Assembly: GCA_025765615.1 (NCBI GenBank)
Contig: JAIVFJ010000030.1
Coordinates: forward strand, 310,001 to 374,000
Origin: Zopfochytrium polystomum
Lineage: Eukaryota > Chytridiomycota > Chytridiomycetes > Chytridiales > Chytridiaceae
Direction of reading: 5' to 3'
DNA length: 64,000 nt
Under the pieces are notes generated by a model that saw nothing but the letters and a program-made list of their open reading frames with translations, did not search any database and was not told where the DNA came from. This document shows positions 32,129-45,700 of the stretch, in pieces. The position numbers and the translations under genes are program-made. Position 1 is the first letter of the stretch, and the number at the start of each line of letters is the position of its first letter.

Positions 32129-34280
32129 CTATTTTGAACTCTGCGCTTGCCCCTCGGCTGCGTCTGCTGGCGGTGTGGGTTGTCCGAATTGGGGAATCGA
32201 CCAGTCCGGTACAAGGCGGTCGCGCCGGAAATCCTCCAGGGAAACTTGCGTTCCGGCCACCTTGAGTGCGCCGACCAGGGAGCCTTGATGGTTTTTGAGA
32301 ATTTTTTTTTTTTTCTTTCTGTTGTTGACACGAGCCTCCCAAACCCCACTTACCTCCGACCCAAGGCACAATGTTTTGCGGAAACACCGTCCAGAGGAAC
32401 TTGATTTTCTGCTTCAGCCTGCGCAGCTTGTTGTACCTCGTCCGCTCCTCGAGGTAAAGGCCCAGCTGTTCGGCCAGCCTCGCTTGAAATCCGGGAAGCA
32501 TCGCCGTACCGCCGATGAGCAAGATGTTTTTGATCATGGGCTCTCGAAGGTCCGTGGGGCACTTTTTTCAGGGAAAAAAAAAGGGTGGTCAAGAAAAGGG
32601 AACGCGGAACAGCTGGGAGATGCGGGGGCGTTCAAGGGCTTAAAATGGAGGGGAGAAGCAGGGGGAATAAGGAAGGGGGGGAAAGCCCAGACTCGCAACC
32701 TTGAGAATAATATCCAAGACGAGAGAAACAATCGACCGCTCATCCTCGTCGCCCTCGAACAGCACCTCCGCGGACCGTTCCCGCACCCATCCCGGCACCG
32801 TGACCCTGTCCGTCGCCGAGATGCGCCACAGGGCCTCTGCGGCATTGCTGTCGTAGATGGTGTACGGCAGCACGCGGTCCCTGTACGGGAACGTGGGCTC
32901 CCTGTTCTTTGACGACACGTCGTGCGGCGACGGGAACGGGCCGACTAGGCACGTGCGCGCTTTCATGTCCTCCCAGACGTCCGCGGGGAGGGACTCGATC
33001 AGGGCATCCGGGATCGAGTGGGTGGTGATGGAGACGCTGCCGGGCGACGACGAGGTGGACGAGTGTGCGGACGATGAGGAGGTGGACGGTGGCAGGGAGC
33101 CTGGGGGTGCTTCGTAGATCATGGAGCCGTGGTGCTTCATGAGGTTTTTCAAGCGGCCCGTGACTGCTTCGCCGCCCAGCGGTGCTGATTGAAGGAGGTG
33201 GAGCAGCGGCCGTCCGTCGTATATCTAAGTTTTCAAAGATGGTGGGGAGGTTTAGCGGAAGGTGTGAGTGCGTGGTAAAGGCAGAGAGGAAAAACTAAAA
33301 ACATGGTTTGCCCCGCTTACAGGTGTCACCGTGGTCTCCATGTGCCCGCAATCGATGACCAGCCCCGTCATTTTACCCGTGACCAACAGGGCCAGCATGG
33401 GCGAGGGCATGAAAGTGATCGAAGGAACCTGCACTCCCGCCAACGACAAAAAAAAAATAAAATAATAAGATGAGGCCGTCCGAGTGTGATCTGTGCCTAC
33501 CTGAAGTATGTCAAAAAGAATGGCAGCGATCATTCGCTTCAGCTTCAGCGGGAGCAGCGGGTTTTCGCAAAGGATCACTTTCCTCTGCTTGGGATCCGTG
33601 AGGAGATACCTTTGCAAAAGAACGTTGCATCCACCCGTTAAAAAGTTGTTCATCTCGCCCTGGTGGTACCTCACTTGTTGTACACCGAAAGCAAGAGGTC
33701 GAGAAGTATGCTCCGCGTGAGCCGATCCTGTCCTGGATCGAGGGTGAAGCGGTACAATCCGACGGGCTGTCACGTCAAAAGTCAGCCGAACCTCCCTCTG
33801 TCTGTTCGTTCGAACGATGCTCCAAAGGTGGTGATCAAAATACCTTGGTGGATCCTCGCGGCGATTCGATGGCGCCTGCTGCCGGCACGGGGACGGTAAT
33901 GGGGATAATGTGGCGCGGCTTGGACTCCCCAGAGAGGCCCACCTTGAGATACATGCTTCCTACATCTAGGACGACGCGATCCTCGAAGCCTGGATGGGGG
34001 CGTCACCAAGGTTTTCAGCGATTTTTGAGCAAGATAATGATAATGGGTAACGAGAAGGGGTGCTTGGGCCGCTAATTGGTTGCCTCGCTGCACTGCTGGC
34101 GCCAAGTCACAACCTAACCGCACACGCAGCAGCCGCATGCACCAAACCAAGCCGAGGAAGGGGAAACGACGACGACGGCGGCGAACATCCGACGGCGCTT
34201 TTGCGCAGACGCAATGATCGCGCGCCGGGCTGTCGGCGCTTACCGAAGATGGAGTGGCGACGCAGGAGGTGGTGCGTCAT
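32129..34280 (-). CDS. actin-related protein 10 (dynactin pointed-end subunit)
   Basis: Eight exons: 34280-34244, 33989-33844, 33766-33675, 33609-33501, 33428-33321, 33224-32700, 32561-32354 and 32283-32129. Phases close, giving 459 residues, close to the usual size of Arp10/Arp11. The N-terminus FEDRVVLDVGSMYLKVGLSGE and PRHIIPI matches the actin-fold nucleotide-binding start. VIDCGHMETTVTPV and IYDGRPLL give the second phosphate-binding segment, and NILLIGGTAMLPGFQARL the adenosine motif. The end (WVGGSLVGALKVAGTQVSLE, VPDWS) is typical of Arp10 rather than actin. A Ser-rich insert (SSSSAHSSTSSSPGS) is lineage-specific. Dynactin activates cytoplasmic dynein for organelle and spindle movement. 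The first exon is only 37 nt and is followed by a 254-nt intron. Confidence 0.85.
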
Positions 34281-34765
34281 TGCAGATGGGACCCTTGTCA
34301 AACTCGTCTGTGGGGGTGCTAGCAAGAGTGGAGCAACCGGCGAGAACGACCACCCCGCTCCAGAAAATATGGGGGAAAAGGTGAAGAAGAAAGAAAGAAA
34401 CACCAAACCGCCCCTTTTTCGCGTGAGCGTCCCTCTCTCCTCTCTCTCTTTTCTTCTCTCTTCTCTGTCGTCGTCTTGCCGGCACCCCCTCCACACCCAC
34501 CAACCCCACCTACTTAACCGCCCACCTTCCACCCCTCACGCCCAAGCCAGCCTCCCCCCGCTCGCCCGCCTCCTTCAATCTACCCGAAGGCGCCCTCCCC
34601 ATCCCAGCCGTGTGCCTTCGAATGCGTGACGTGCTTCCGCTCATTCCATTATTCGCAACGTCCACCTCGTCTAGAGCCTCTCGCTTCTGCATCAGCATCC
34701 CTTCTCCGCCGCCCATCACTCTTTGATCTTCTTCTTCCGAGTGTTCGAGAAATACCTCTGCAATC
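34281..34765. promoter_or_regulatory. divergent promoter region between Arp10 and eIF5
   Basis: 485 bp between the start codons of two divergent genes. Short CT-rich runs lie at 34430-34470 on the plus strand. Nothing else was recognised. Confidence 0.5.
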
Positions 34766-36177
34766 ATGTCTGTGCTCAACATCGGCGGTGACAGCAAAGA
34801 TGCGTTTTACCGCTACAAGATGCCAAAGGTTTGATAAGCCCGATTTTGTGCTTGCAACCTAGACGACTGGACCTCACACTCTGCGAAGTTGATTTCGAAG
34901 ATCGAGGGAAAAGGCAATGGTATCAAGACAGTCATTCCGAACATGTCGGAGATCGCCAAAGCTCTCAGCAGACCGCCCACATATCCCACGAAATGTAAGA
35001 AGCGTTCTGTGTGGTTGTGCTGCCTTTGCATCCTGACGACCGGACGATTTGTGCAGTTTTTGCGAACGAGCTTGGGACATCGGCGACGTTCATAATTGAC
35101 AAAGACCGTTACATCATTAACGGAGCCCACGATGCTACAAAGTTGCAAAACCTCCTGGAGGTATTCATCACCAAATTTGTTCTTTGCCCCGCTTGCAAGA
35201 ACCCCGAGACAAACTTGGTGAGTGACAGCTCTCTTGCCACCTCTTTACCTCTTTACCAAGTGCTGGTGTTGCAGATTATCTCTGGGGATAACATCACCCG
35301 TGATTGCCAAGCGTGCGGGGCCAACTTGCCTGTGGACATGCGGCACAAGCTTTGCGTTTTTATTCTGAAGAATCCTCCGCCAGTCAAGAAGTCGAAGGCC
35401 GAAAAGTTGAGACTCGTGCCGATTTTATGATCAGAGCTCTTACTGTCTTCCGATGCTAGGGCCATCGCGAAACGCCAAATCAAGGGTGGAAACACTGTAC
35501 CGACCGACGAGGGGAACCAGTCTGACGGCGGCGACAACGACGACGACGAACTTGCACGCCGGATTGCAAAAGAAGCGAGCTTGCTGGACGATGTTGAAGT
35601 CGACGAAGAAGACTGGGGTCGAGACACCTCGGCGGAGGCCGTAGCGGCCAGACAGAAGCAGAATGCAGCCTTGAGCCTCACGAAGTCGGATATTGAGGAA
35701 GAAGCGGAGGCCTTCGATCCGCTCGAAGCTTTCGCAGACTTCGTGTTGGATGAAAAGCCAGCGGACCCCGAAATCATTGCCAAGGCGAAAGAGTTGAAGC
35801 TGAAAGACCGAAAAGTGTGCGCAGTTCTTGCGCAGATTCTCTTCGATAACGACGTGCTCCCCAAGAAACAAATCGACCGCTACACGCCCTTGCTGAAATC
35901 CTTCACCAAGGATGAAAAATGCCAGAAAGCGTTGATCGGAGGACTGGAGCGATTCGTGAGCAGCAAGAAGTCGAGGGATGTTTTGATGCCCAAAGTAGCT
36001 CAAATCTTGAAGGCATTCTATGATGCTGAGCTGATTGACGAGGATGTAATTCTTGAATGGGCGGAGAATCCGTCGGACAAGTATGTCAAGCAGAAGTACA
36101 ACGACGAGATTAGGCAGAAAGCGGAGCCTTTTGTCAACTGGCTTCGTGCGGCTGAGGAGGATGAGGATGACGAGTAG
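34766..36177 (+). CDS. translation initiation factor eIF5
   Basis: Exons 34766-34828, 34889-34994, 35057-35217, 35275-35405 and 35460-36177, 392 residues. eIF5 is the GTPase-activating protein for eIF2 in start-codon selection. The N-terminal domain reads [35 protein letters not shown] and PTYPTK. The zinc finger is made of [11 protein letters not shown] and CQACGANL, split by an intron. After a charged linker, the C-terminal W2/MIF4G-like domain (about residues 230-385) ends with the acidic and aromatic boxes [20 protein letters not shown] and [15 protein letters not shown]. Introns are 54-62 nt. An AATAAA motif lies at about 36230, about 50 bp after the stop. Confidence 0.95.
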
Positions 36178-36265
36178 ATCCTCTTTTGGGTGGTTGGGGG
36201 AAATGCGCAACCTTAGCGCAAGGCATCCTTGAATAAATGATTTTTGATTTTATTTTCCTTAAAGA

Positions 36266-36947
36266 ATGGGTCCAAAGAAGAAGAAGTCAGCCGCCTTGTC
36301 ACAGCCGGCGACAGCGGCCTCGTCGAACGGAGGTGACGCGCAGAAGCCCTCAACTCCAGCTCCAGCAACAAATCCAGCGACCGAGCCAGCTGCAGCGAGC
36401 AACGAAACGATAGATGCCGGCGATGAAGACCACGTTCCAGAGGACAACAGCCAAGCGACGAAGGACATGAAGAACATGAATGCCGGCGTCGAAGTGTCCT
36501 CCGGTTCTGTGAACGAAACGGCAATTGGCAAGGTGAGTGTTCGGAAGCACATCCTTGCGCGTCCTGTCGCTGAACATTTGACATTTGTTTGCTGACCGCC
36601 CCGATTCATTTAACAAGGCCATTGGATTCCTAACAAAGCAAATGAAAGAGTTAAAAGAATCGAAAACTTCAAGGTACGAGTGAATGTTCCACAATGATTC
36701 TCATGGACAAGCATTCTAGAGATAAGGAGCTTGCCAAGATCTCCGTTTCTACAGAGGACGTTCAAGTGCTGGTAAGCATGAGCCCGTCGAATTGCTATTG
36801 AATGGCGCACGCTGATCCTGATCTCTCCTTCGTTCATTGCCCACACAGATGGCCGAGTTTGACTTGTCCAAGGCGACGGCGGAGCGGGCGCTGAAAGAGA
36901 ACGGTGGGGGACTGGAGGCGACGCTTAGAAAACTGGTAGCCATTTGA
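36266..36947 (+). CDS. HYPK-like protein (NatA-associated, UBA-like)
   Basis: Exons 36266-36532, 36618-36673, 36720-36771 and 36849-36947, 157 residues. The C-terminal half reads AIGFLTKQMKELKES, DKELAKISVSTEDVQVL and MAEFDLSKATAERALKENGG. This is the arrangement of Huntingtin-interacting protein K: a charged helix followed by the NAC/UBA-like domain. HYPK binds and regulates the ribosome-associated N-terminal acetyltransferase NatA. The N-terminus (GPKKKKSAAL, then Ala/Pro/Glu-rich) is disordered and probably lineage-specific. The gene starts only 88 bp after the eIF5 stop, on the same strand. Introns are 46-85 nt. Confidence 0.8.
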
Positions 36948-37050
36948 GGGGAGTTTTTGCTTTGTTGTCGATGAGAGCATTGAGTTGTTCAGCACTTGGG
37001 GGGGAAGTGGGAAGCAAGAAAGTGGTCGGCCCTCTTACGCGGTCGCCGTC

Positions 37051-38543
37051 ATGTCACTCGTTTATTACAGTCACTCACGTGACAGCTCCATTTCTGATCA
37101 GCCGCGAGGACCAGAGCCACTCATGCTTCTCCTGGAGCTGCTGGCGGGCGGCATCGCCAATTGCGTACCGAGCGCCACCTTCAACTTCACCGATGTCGTT
37201 AAAGTCCGAATGCAGGTATGCTTTAACCCCCCACTCCATGCGCCGACGGTCCGCCTGTCGCCGTGATCGCGCGTTCCTGACATCGTTCCCCCTCGCTTAC
37301 CCTGCCACACGTCGCAGGTGCAACCCGCCAGAGCCGAAATGCACTACCGGTCGTTCACCCACGCCTGCCGAACCATCCTGGCAGAGGAGGGACTCCGAGG
37401 ACTTTTACTGCCAGGCCTCACGGCGTCCATGCTCCGCGACATTTCGTACTCGTCGATGCGCTTTGGGTTGTACGGGCCTGTGAAGGGCGCGTTCATGAAG
37501 CTTCTGCACGTGGAGCCGGCCTCGGCGCAGAATCCGCAGTCTCGCATGAAAGGCAGCGAGCCGCTGCTGCTGAAGATTGCCGCGGGCGTCACGTCGGGGT
37601 GCATCGGGTCTTCTCTGGCAAATCCAACGTAGGGGTGGTTTTTGTTTTTCCTTTGGTTCTGGTGAAGGGCGCGGCTTAACATTACACGTTGGCTCAAAAG
37701 TGATCTCGTGAAAATTCGAATGCAGGCCGAGGTTAGTATCGCTTGCTGCGCAACTTTGATAGAACCTCCTCGGGTGCTCGAACACCATTTTTTATTTATT
37801 TATTTGTGTTATCTAATGGTGCAGGTGTTTTCACTTTCGCTCACTAACTGGTTGCGTAGGCAGGAAGGCTGGGTCCCGACGGAGTCTTTGTATCGGGTCT
37901 GCAGAAGGGGCATAGGCCAAAGTATCCAAACACTTTCGTCGCGTTTTACACCATAGCGAAAAACGAAGGAATCGCGAGCCTCTACCGCGGCGTTCAGGCT
38001 ACGGCCATCCGGGTACATATTCATCTTCTCGAGTGTCAGCTTGCTCATATCTTGACACTTTACTTTTCACAAAAAAAAAAAAAAATAAAAAAAAAAGGCT
38101 TCTCTGCTGACAAGCGGGCAGCTAGCATCGTACGACGAGACCAAGTATTTAATGAAAAAGTATGGGATAATGCAGGAAGGACTAAACCTTCACGTCGTCG
38201 CTTCTATCGTGGCGGGTCTCGTCGCTTGTGGGTGTTGCTCTTTCAGCTGTAATTTTTTATGAAGTTTTCGTGTTTTGACCAATTTCTCAAAGGTACGGTG
38301 TGCGCTCCAGCTGATATCATTAAGACAAGGCTCCTGGGGCAGTCTAGAGGAGCTGGGCTCGATCCGACACACCCGCACTACCGAGGATTTGTGCACTGCT
38401 TCACCTCCATTGTCCGAACGGAGGGTGTTCTAACGCTTTTCAGAGGATGGCTTCCCTCTTACATGCGTTTGGCTCCTCATTTCATTATATCTCTGCCACT
38501 CTTCGAACAACTTCGGAGGACCTTTGGCTTGGACGCCATCTGA
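37051..38543 (+). CDS. mitochondrial carrier (SLC25, UCP/dicarboxylate-like)
   Basis: Exons 37051-37215, 37318-37628, 37701-37731, 37860-38012, 38098-38227 and 38293-38543, 346 residues from this start; an in-frame ATG at 37123 would give a shorter N-terminus. Three carrier repeats are visible, with motifs FNFTDVVKVRMQ, ANPTDLVKIRMQAE and CAPADIIKTRLL. Each is followed by a matrix helix and GLR/SLYRG/LFRGWLPS-type ends. The second motif and GQLASYDETK place it near the uncoupling-protein/dicarboxylate/oxoglutarate branch. The first motif has Phe where the carriers' conserved Pro is expected. Carriers move metabolites across the inner mitochondrial membrane; the substrate is not predictable here. 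Confidence 0.85.
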
Positions 38544-38675
38544 ATTAGAAATGCAATGCACGCCGAGTTCTGGAACTCATTTATTCATCTCTGGGCCAAT
38601 AATGCAACCAATTGTGCCCCTCCAACACACAAACTCCACCGAACACGCTGCGTCATCATCGAAAAAGGGAGCCCA

Positions 38676-39346
38676 TTAAACGCGGGACGGGTACAGCATC
38701 TGTAGTAGAAGGAGGTTACGACCATCACCACGCCAAGGTCCGTCTACAAGATGAGGCTGACACTCACCACACGAACACCGGCACCGAAAGTCTTTGGCGG
38801 CAGGTTGCTCTTGAACTTCGCGCGAACAATACCGTTGGTGCCGTGGGGGCGGGTGATGCGGCCCCAGATGACGCGGACCTTGGAGCCATTGTACGCTCGC
38901 TTGCCCTTGTAGACGTAAGCGACACGCTTGCCCATGTAGAATGCGGTGTCCTTGGCGGCGGTGACGTTCTCGATCTGGAGGAGGGAGGTGTTCTCATGGG
39001 TGTTGTGCTTCGAGCGCCGGTATCCGATGTGGCGGGCCTTGGCGTAGAGTCTAGATGCAGTAAGGTGGGGATTCCGTTAGGCGTCGTCCAAACGATTCCA
39101 TGAGGGCGGAGTGTGTGTGAGGTGAAAGCGATGATGGTTGTGATTGCAGAGCGATCAAACAAAACACATCTGAGCTGTCTGCAGCAACGCCGGATCATTT
39201 TAATGACCGAGGGAAGTGACGATCGATAATCGCTGCCTGCGGTGGGCTGGCACAGCCATTGCGGCACGGAGGGCACTGGTATTGCTGGGCACTGTCGTGG
39301 GCGTGTGTTGGAGAATCAAGTACCTGGCCGGCTTTCCCGAAGTCAT
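38676..39346 (-). CDS. RPL33: 60S ribosomal protein eL33 (L35a family)
   Basis: Exons 39346-39324 (23 nt), 39050-38768 and 38699-38676, 109 residues, the normal family length. The spliced start reads MTSGKPARLYAKARHIGYRR. It continues with ENTSLLQIENVTAAKDTAFY, LGKR-like MGKRVAYVYKGKRAYNG, VRVIWGRITRPHGTNGIVRA and KFKSNLPPKTFG, ending MLYPSRV. eL33 binds 25S/28S rRNA near the exit-tRNA region of the large subunit. The first intron is 273 nt, long for this window; long first introns are common in fungal ribosomal protein genes. The tiny first and last exons were placed because phase, splice sites and the family ends all agree. Confidence 0.93.
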
Positions 39347-39721
39347 GTTTGATGAAGTCGAAGTGTGAACGGGAAGAGAAGACGAGAGCGTGCCTAGTCA
39401 ATCAGCTGAGAGAAAAAAAAGGATAAAGAGGAAATGTGGAAGAAAGAAGCCAAATGCCTTGCGCCACACCCCTTGAACCAAATTCCAGGTTGAACCTGAC
39501 TATCTGACACTTCACAACCACAACCACTGTTCTCACGCCCAAGTTAACATTTAATGAATCGGAAGGTACGTTGCGTCCACATATGTCGGCGCGAAACACG
39601 CAGCAGACGCCAGGAATCTACTCAAGCTTTTGGAATCTCAGAGAGTGTTGCTCTTCACGCGATGTTTGTGCTTATTTCCTCGGGACGGTGCTTGCAGAAC
39701 GAAGTTTGCTCTTCGGCATCG
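39347..39721. promoter_or_regulatory. divergent promoter region between eL33 and Mot1
   Basis: 375 bp separating the eL33 start (-) from the Mot1 start (+). The plus strand has an A-rich patch at 39410-39435. No specific promoter element could be named. Confidence 0.5.
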
Positions 39722-42700
39722 ATGTCCTCTAGAAAACGGTGAACGAATAATATAAAAGGACTTTTTTTGGCAAAATGTGAGGAGGAGGGCGGCGGCTGCG
39801 GTGGCCACGACACGACAAGACAATGACAACAAGGTGTGTTGATTTGTTCCATCCACACCTGGCTCCCCATTGCGAACGATATCGCTCATCGCCTTCCCCA
39901 CGGGCAACCGATCGTAATGTTTTCGTAGATTGGATCGCCTGATCCTTCTCCTGGAAACCGGATCTACCCCATCGGTTCGCTCCACAGCCGCACAACAGAT
40001 CGGAGATGTGCAGCGTCAGCATCCCGACGAACTCTATAATCTATTGGCGAGGGTGAGAAGATATCGCATTTGATTGAAAGTTCAACGCGTCGCTCCAGGT
40101 CCTCGTACACCTTCGCAGCAAAACCTGGGAGACTCGAGTTGCTGCAAGCCAGGCCATCGAGGCGATCGCGAAGAACGTGCCCGTTTGGAACCCACCAGCT
40201 GGAGTACCAGGATCGATGGACGATTCGCTCGACGCGATGGCCGAGGACGACGGAAGACTTACATTCAATTTGCTCAACATCGAAACCGTGGTTATTTCCG
40301 GAACCCCACTGCTGGCATCGTCTGGAGGCGAATTTGCCGTCGACCTCAGTCATATGGACCCTCGCGAGAGGATTTTGCATCAGAAAAAACTCCTGAAACA
40401 GCGACTTGGCATAGAAGCTCAGCTCATGGACTGTACGTATTACGAAAACGTTGAGCGTCCAAAGTTCTTATTGTCTGCCAGTGGATCTTCTCACAGAGTC
40501 CGACCTGAAGAACGAAGCCACTTCTTCCGCAGTCTCTCAGTCCCGTGGATCGATTCCTCAACAATTATTGTCTGTTGGAAAGTCAATGTGAGAGAGTTTG
40601 CTGGTTGCTGTTCTAAGACTAAACAAGGGACAGGGATGACGAATCGGCACTTGCAGGCTTAAGCGCCCGAGAGCGAGCAGCTCGTAAGCGTAAAATGAGG
40701 GTTGAGTCGAAGCGACAACCCGCGAAAGAAAAGTAGGCCTTTTTTACCGTCGCTTCCACTGATCGCGCTCATAGAGTTGCCGCGTCAAGCCTGTCAACCT
40801 CTTCGTTGAAAAAGAGGAAACAACCGACGGAAGACGGGGATGCCACAAAGAAAGTAAAAGTGGAGGATGAGAGTTCAAATTCGACCGGTTCCGTGGTCAT
40901 TCAACATAAGCCGAAGGAGGACGAAGCCTTGATGATGGGCGTGAGTGTAACTGGCGACGAATGGCCATTCGAGGGATTGTGCGAGCAACTCTGCCTCGAC
41001 CTATTTCACCAGAACTGGGAGATTAGACACGGCGCCGCATTGGGACTACGTGAAATATTGAAGATTCACGGGAGTGGGGCGGGGAAAGTCGCAGGAGTTA
41101 GCGCCCTAGCTAATGAAACGAAGCACGCGAACTGGCAAGAAGACGTAGCCATTCGTCTTCTTTGTGTGCTGGCCTTGGACCGCTTCGCAGACTTTGTTGG
41201 GGATCATGTCGTTGTTCCTGTGAGAGAGACCTGCGCTCAGACCCTAAGCGTTTTGGTACAGAAATGTGATCGGTCGACCTCTTTAAAAGTTGTGCATCAA
41301 GGCCTGTTGAAGCTGATTCAAGGAGGGGAAGGCGTATCCCGCAATCGGCAGAATGCCAGTTTACCAAATCGATGGGAGGTACGGCATGCTGGATTGATTG
41401 GACTGAAGTACTGGATGGCCGTACGAAAAGATTTATTGAAAGACGTTGTCGTCGCCGCGGATGGATCGGAGCAGAACACTGGAGTGTTCGTTTCGATAAT
41501 GAATGGGTTCGTGCAATCCATTTGTCGTTTCCCTGTTTATGTGAAACTCATAATCAAATCTCGCCAGGCTGAGGGACCGGGATGACGATGTGCGCTCTGT
41601 GGCATCCTCTACACTCCTTCCCATTTCAGATATCCTCGTGGATTTGTTGGGTGCGCCGAAAGTCTTCAATCTCATTGTCAAAACTCTTTGGGAGTCACTA
41701 TTGGAGCTGGATGATTTGACCGCTGCAACCGCTTCCGTCATGGACCTTTTGTCTCAACTTCTTACAAACACGAAAATTGAAACCATCATGCTGTCAGAAC
41801 CGTCCGAGTCCTTAGTCCTACAAATCCCACGACTGTTCCCCTTCTTCCGGCACGCCTTGACATCGGTTCGAACGTCTGTACTTCGCACCGTACGAACACT
41901 TGCGCATCTTTGCGGATCTGGATCACTATTATCCATCAATTGGGTCACTGACGACCTACTCAGATTAATATTTCAGAATTTCGTACTTGAGGAGAAGGAG
42001 GCTTTGACAAAACTAACATTGGAAGTATGGGAAGTCATCGTACCCATCTGGGCCCGGATCAAAGCTAGTACTCCGATGGACGACATCGTTTCTGTTGTTC
42101 AAATCCTCTTCAAGCTTATTATGACACCAGTGGGGACTCCTCTAGAATCCAACCTGCTTCGAAGCTTCACCGCTGACAGCGCGAACCCAAGCGGAGGGGA
42201 GCTTCGAAACGTCTCCGTACACGATCGAGCGATTGCCCAACAAGACCTTACCGTCGTTGCGGAAACAGACGTTGTTCGCGGAAGAGTAGCCGGAGCAACG
42301 GCGCTTGGTGAATTGTTGAATTCGCTGCACTTTTCTTGTCCGGACGTCATCTCGGAGATAATTTCAAAGGTCCTTGGCTGCTTCGTCAACAGTGGTTGGG
42401 CAAACCATCGCATATTTGCTTGCATTGCGCTGCAGGAGTGGGCGGCCTCTTACAGCAAATCTCCTTCGACAGATAGACCGTTCCTAGATGTTTCAGCCGA
42501 CATTGGATCTGTCTGGTCCCAGCTTGTCTCAGGACTAGTTGCTGCGGACGGAGGAGCCAGCCTTCTTTACAACGAAATCTTGTACTCACTCGGCAAGCTA
42601 CGGTCAGACTGTCAAGGCCTGATAAATGCTTTTGCTGAGTTCGGCGCAGTTGGATGCCCACCTCTACCACCGCTACCCTCGTCAGAACCAGTTGCGCCTG

Positions 42701-45700
42701 ACACTTCAAACCCTTTTGGTCCTGTGTTCACAAAGCACGTTGCGGAACGATTTCTTGCAGAGGTGGTTCCCCAGCTCCTTAAGCTGGTTGCTCCCGGTCC
42801 AACAGTTCGCCCGTCGGTGACAAATCCGAATCCTCCAGATAGGCACACTTTCCTGCAAGAAAAAGTGACTAAAATTGAAAGCACTATTGTCCTCCATACC
42901 TTGGAGCAATCTCGATGGGACGTAGCTGCCCTTGCCTCTTCAGCCTCCGCCATCGTTTGTATGGGACGGATACCGCCGAAGCAGAACCCTGTTGTAAGAA
43001 CGCTGATGTCGGGAGTGAAGAATGAGGAGTTCGAGTTGATTCAAATCAGGAACGCCTCGGCAATCGCTACTTTGATACACACCAACGCTCATAGTCCAAA
43101 GGCGAGCGTTGTTAACGACAAAATTGTGAACAACCTTGGAATTCTGTTGTGCGAGGAAGCTGATTGGGGAAGTGTTTTGTCCGAGCCGATGGAAGTCGGA
43201 ATTCTCTCGGTGAAGCTGGCTGATTCGCAGGAGAAGGGTGGCATCTTGTCCTTGGAAGACACGAAGAAGTCTCGATCGAGAAAGAAAGATCAAGCAGGAA
43301 CTTCGATTGGGGTCGACCTCGCCACTGCGGGCGTTGTGATAGAAAGTGTCAACGCGGCGACCTTGAAATCCATCACAAGCCGCCGAGGTGCAAGACTCGC
43401 GTTAGAGCACGTATGCCGAAAGTGTGGCGACAGACTATTTAAACTGATCCCGAAAGTTTGGGAGCTGTCCACTGGCGGTCTCTCCGACTTCCTTTCAGAG
43501 GACTGCCCTCCGGCTGCCGTTGAGCGTTCGGGATCAGACAAAGCGTTCGCTCAAATAACGGTTGATTCCCTTTTGGTTTTATCGACAATTCTTCCCGCGG
43601 TCGAAGCGTCCTTGAAATCGCAGTTATTAGCGCTTTTGAGGAATATTATTTGGACCCTTTCGTCCCCATTGGCAATCGTTCGACATGCTGGGTCTCACTG
43701 TCTTGCCACATTCTCAAAGTGTTACACCGTCCCAACTATGCAGTCTGTCATTCATCACGTGGTCCCTCTTCTTAATGATTCGACCTCGGTAGTCAATCGA
43801 CAGGGTGCGATAGAGTGCATTTTCCAGATAGTAACAACTATGGATGGAACGATTCTTCTTCCGTACATAGTATTCCTGATTGTCCCAGTTCTGAGCCGAA
43901 TGTCAGACTCGGATGAGGCTGTGCGATTCGTCGCCACGTCCGTATTTGCGTACCTTGTTCGGCTCGTTCCACTTGAATCCGGGGTTCCCGATCCTGAGGG
44001 TATGGATGAGGAGCTTATTCGGAAGAAAGTTGAGGAGCGAAAGTTCATGGGGCAACTGGTCGGGACGGAAAAGGTTGAATCGTTTGAGGTTCCAAAAGGT
44101 ATCCGGGCGGACTTGCGACCCTATCAGAAGGAAGGTGTCAGTTGGCTGGCGTTTTTGAACCGATATGGTTTGCACGGGATTCTTTGTGATGGTGAGTGTA
44201 CTATTTTTTGCTCGCTGCCTCCTAATTGACCACTGTCGAAGACATGGGACTGGGGAAGACTTTGCAATCGATATGCATGCTTGCGTCGGACCATCATTTA
44301 AGGGCTGAGAAGTACGCAAAGACTGGTTCTCCAGATGTGGCCCACGCTCCATCCATCGTTGTGTGTCCACCGACTTTGACGGGCCACTGGGTGCACGAAA
44401 TTCAACAGTTTGCTGGCGACATTATGCGGCCACTCTTGTACTCTGGCGGTCCGGTGGAAAGAACACGGTGAGTGTCCACACGCAAACATGAAAGTGGGAG
44501 ACTAATAGCCGTCGAAGTCATCGGGCAGATATACCAAAATATGACGTCGTAATTATTTCTTATGATATTTTACGTAATGACATCGAGGCCTTAAACACCG
44601 TCAATTGGAACTACTGTATCTTAGACGAAGGGCACATCATAAAAAACTCGAAGACGAAACTAACAAAAGCAGTGAAATCGCTTAAGTGCATGAGGAGGCT
44701 TATTCTCTCTGGAACTCCCGTCCAAAACAATGTTCTCGAACTCTGGTCCCTTTTCGACTTCTTGATGCCAGGGTTCCTTGGAACTGAGCAGCAATTCAAC
44801 AGTCGCTTCGGAAAGCCCATTCTCGCATCAAGGGAGGCGAAGAGTTCAAGTCGAGAACAAGAGGAAGGTGCTCTTGCCTTGGAAGCCCTTCACAAGCAGG
44901 TTTTACCGTTCCTTCTGAGGCGAATGAAGGAGGACGTGCTGAACGATTTACCGCCGAAAATCATTCAAGACTACTACGTTGAGCTCTCAAACTTGCAAAA
45001 AAGTCTGTATGAAGATTTTGGTCGGTCGAAAGCAGCCGCAGGAGTGTCCCAAGAGTTGACAACAAGGAAAGAAGTCAAAGAGTCTGCGCACGTATTCCAG
45101 GCATTGCAATACCTTAAGAAACTATGCAACCACCCGGCTCTTGTGCTGAAGGCATCGCATCCCCTCTATGACCAATTTGTCAAGCAATTACTAGCAGAGG
45201 GATCTAAGCTCAATGACATCAAGCATTCCCCAAAGCTGACTGCACTAAGGTGGGCGATGGCCGAATTTTGGTCTTCTCTTTTCCCTCTTTTTCCTAATAT
45301 ATATTTCCGCAGGCAGCTTCTCAATGATTGCGGTATTGGGTTACCAGAGGGCGAGAGCGACGCGATCGTCGAGACAACAGCCGCCCATCGGGCTTTGGTC
45401 TTTTGTCAGTCGAAGGATATGCTGGACTACATCGAGAATGGTCTGTTCAAAACACAAATGCCAACCGTTTCATTCTTAAGAATGGATGGGTCGACGGATG
45501 CTGGGGCACGGCACGATATGGTTCGCAAGTTCAACGCAGACCCTTCTATCGATGTTTTTTTGCTGACCACCAGCGTTGGTGGCCTCGGTCTAAACCTGAC
45601 TGGTGCGGACACGGTAATATTCGTCGAACACGATTGGAATCCCATGAAGGATTTACAAGCGATGGACCGCGCCCACCGAATCGGCCAAAAGCGAGTTGTT

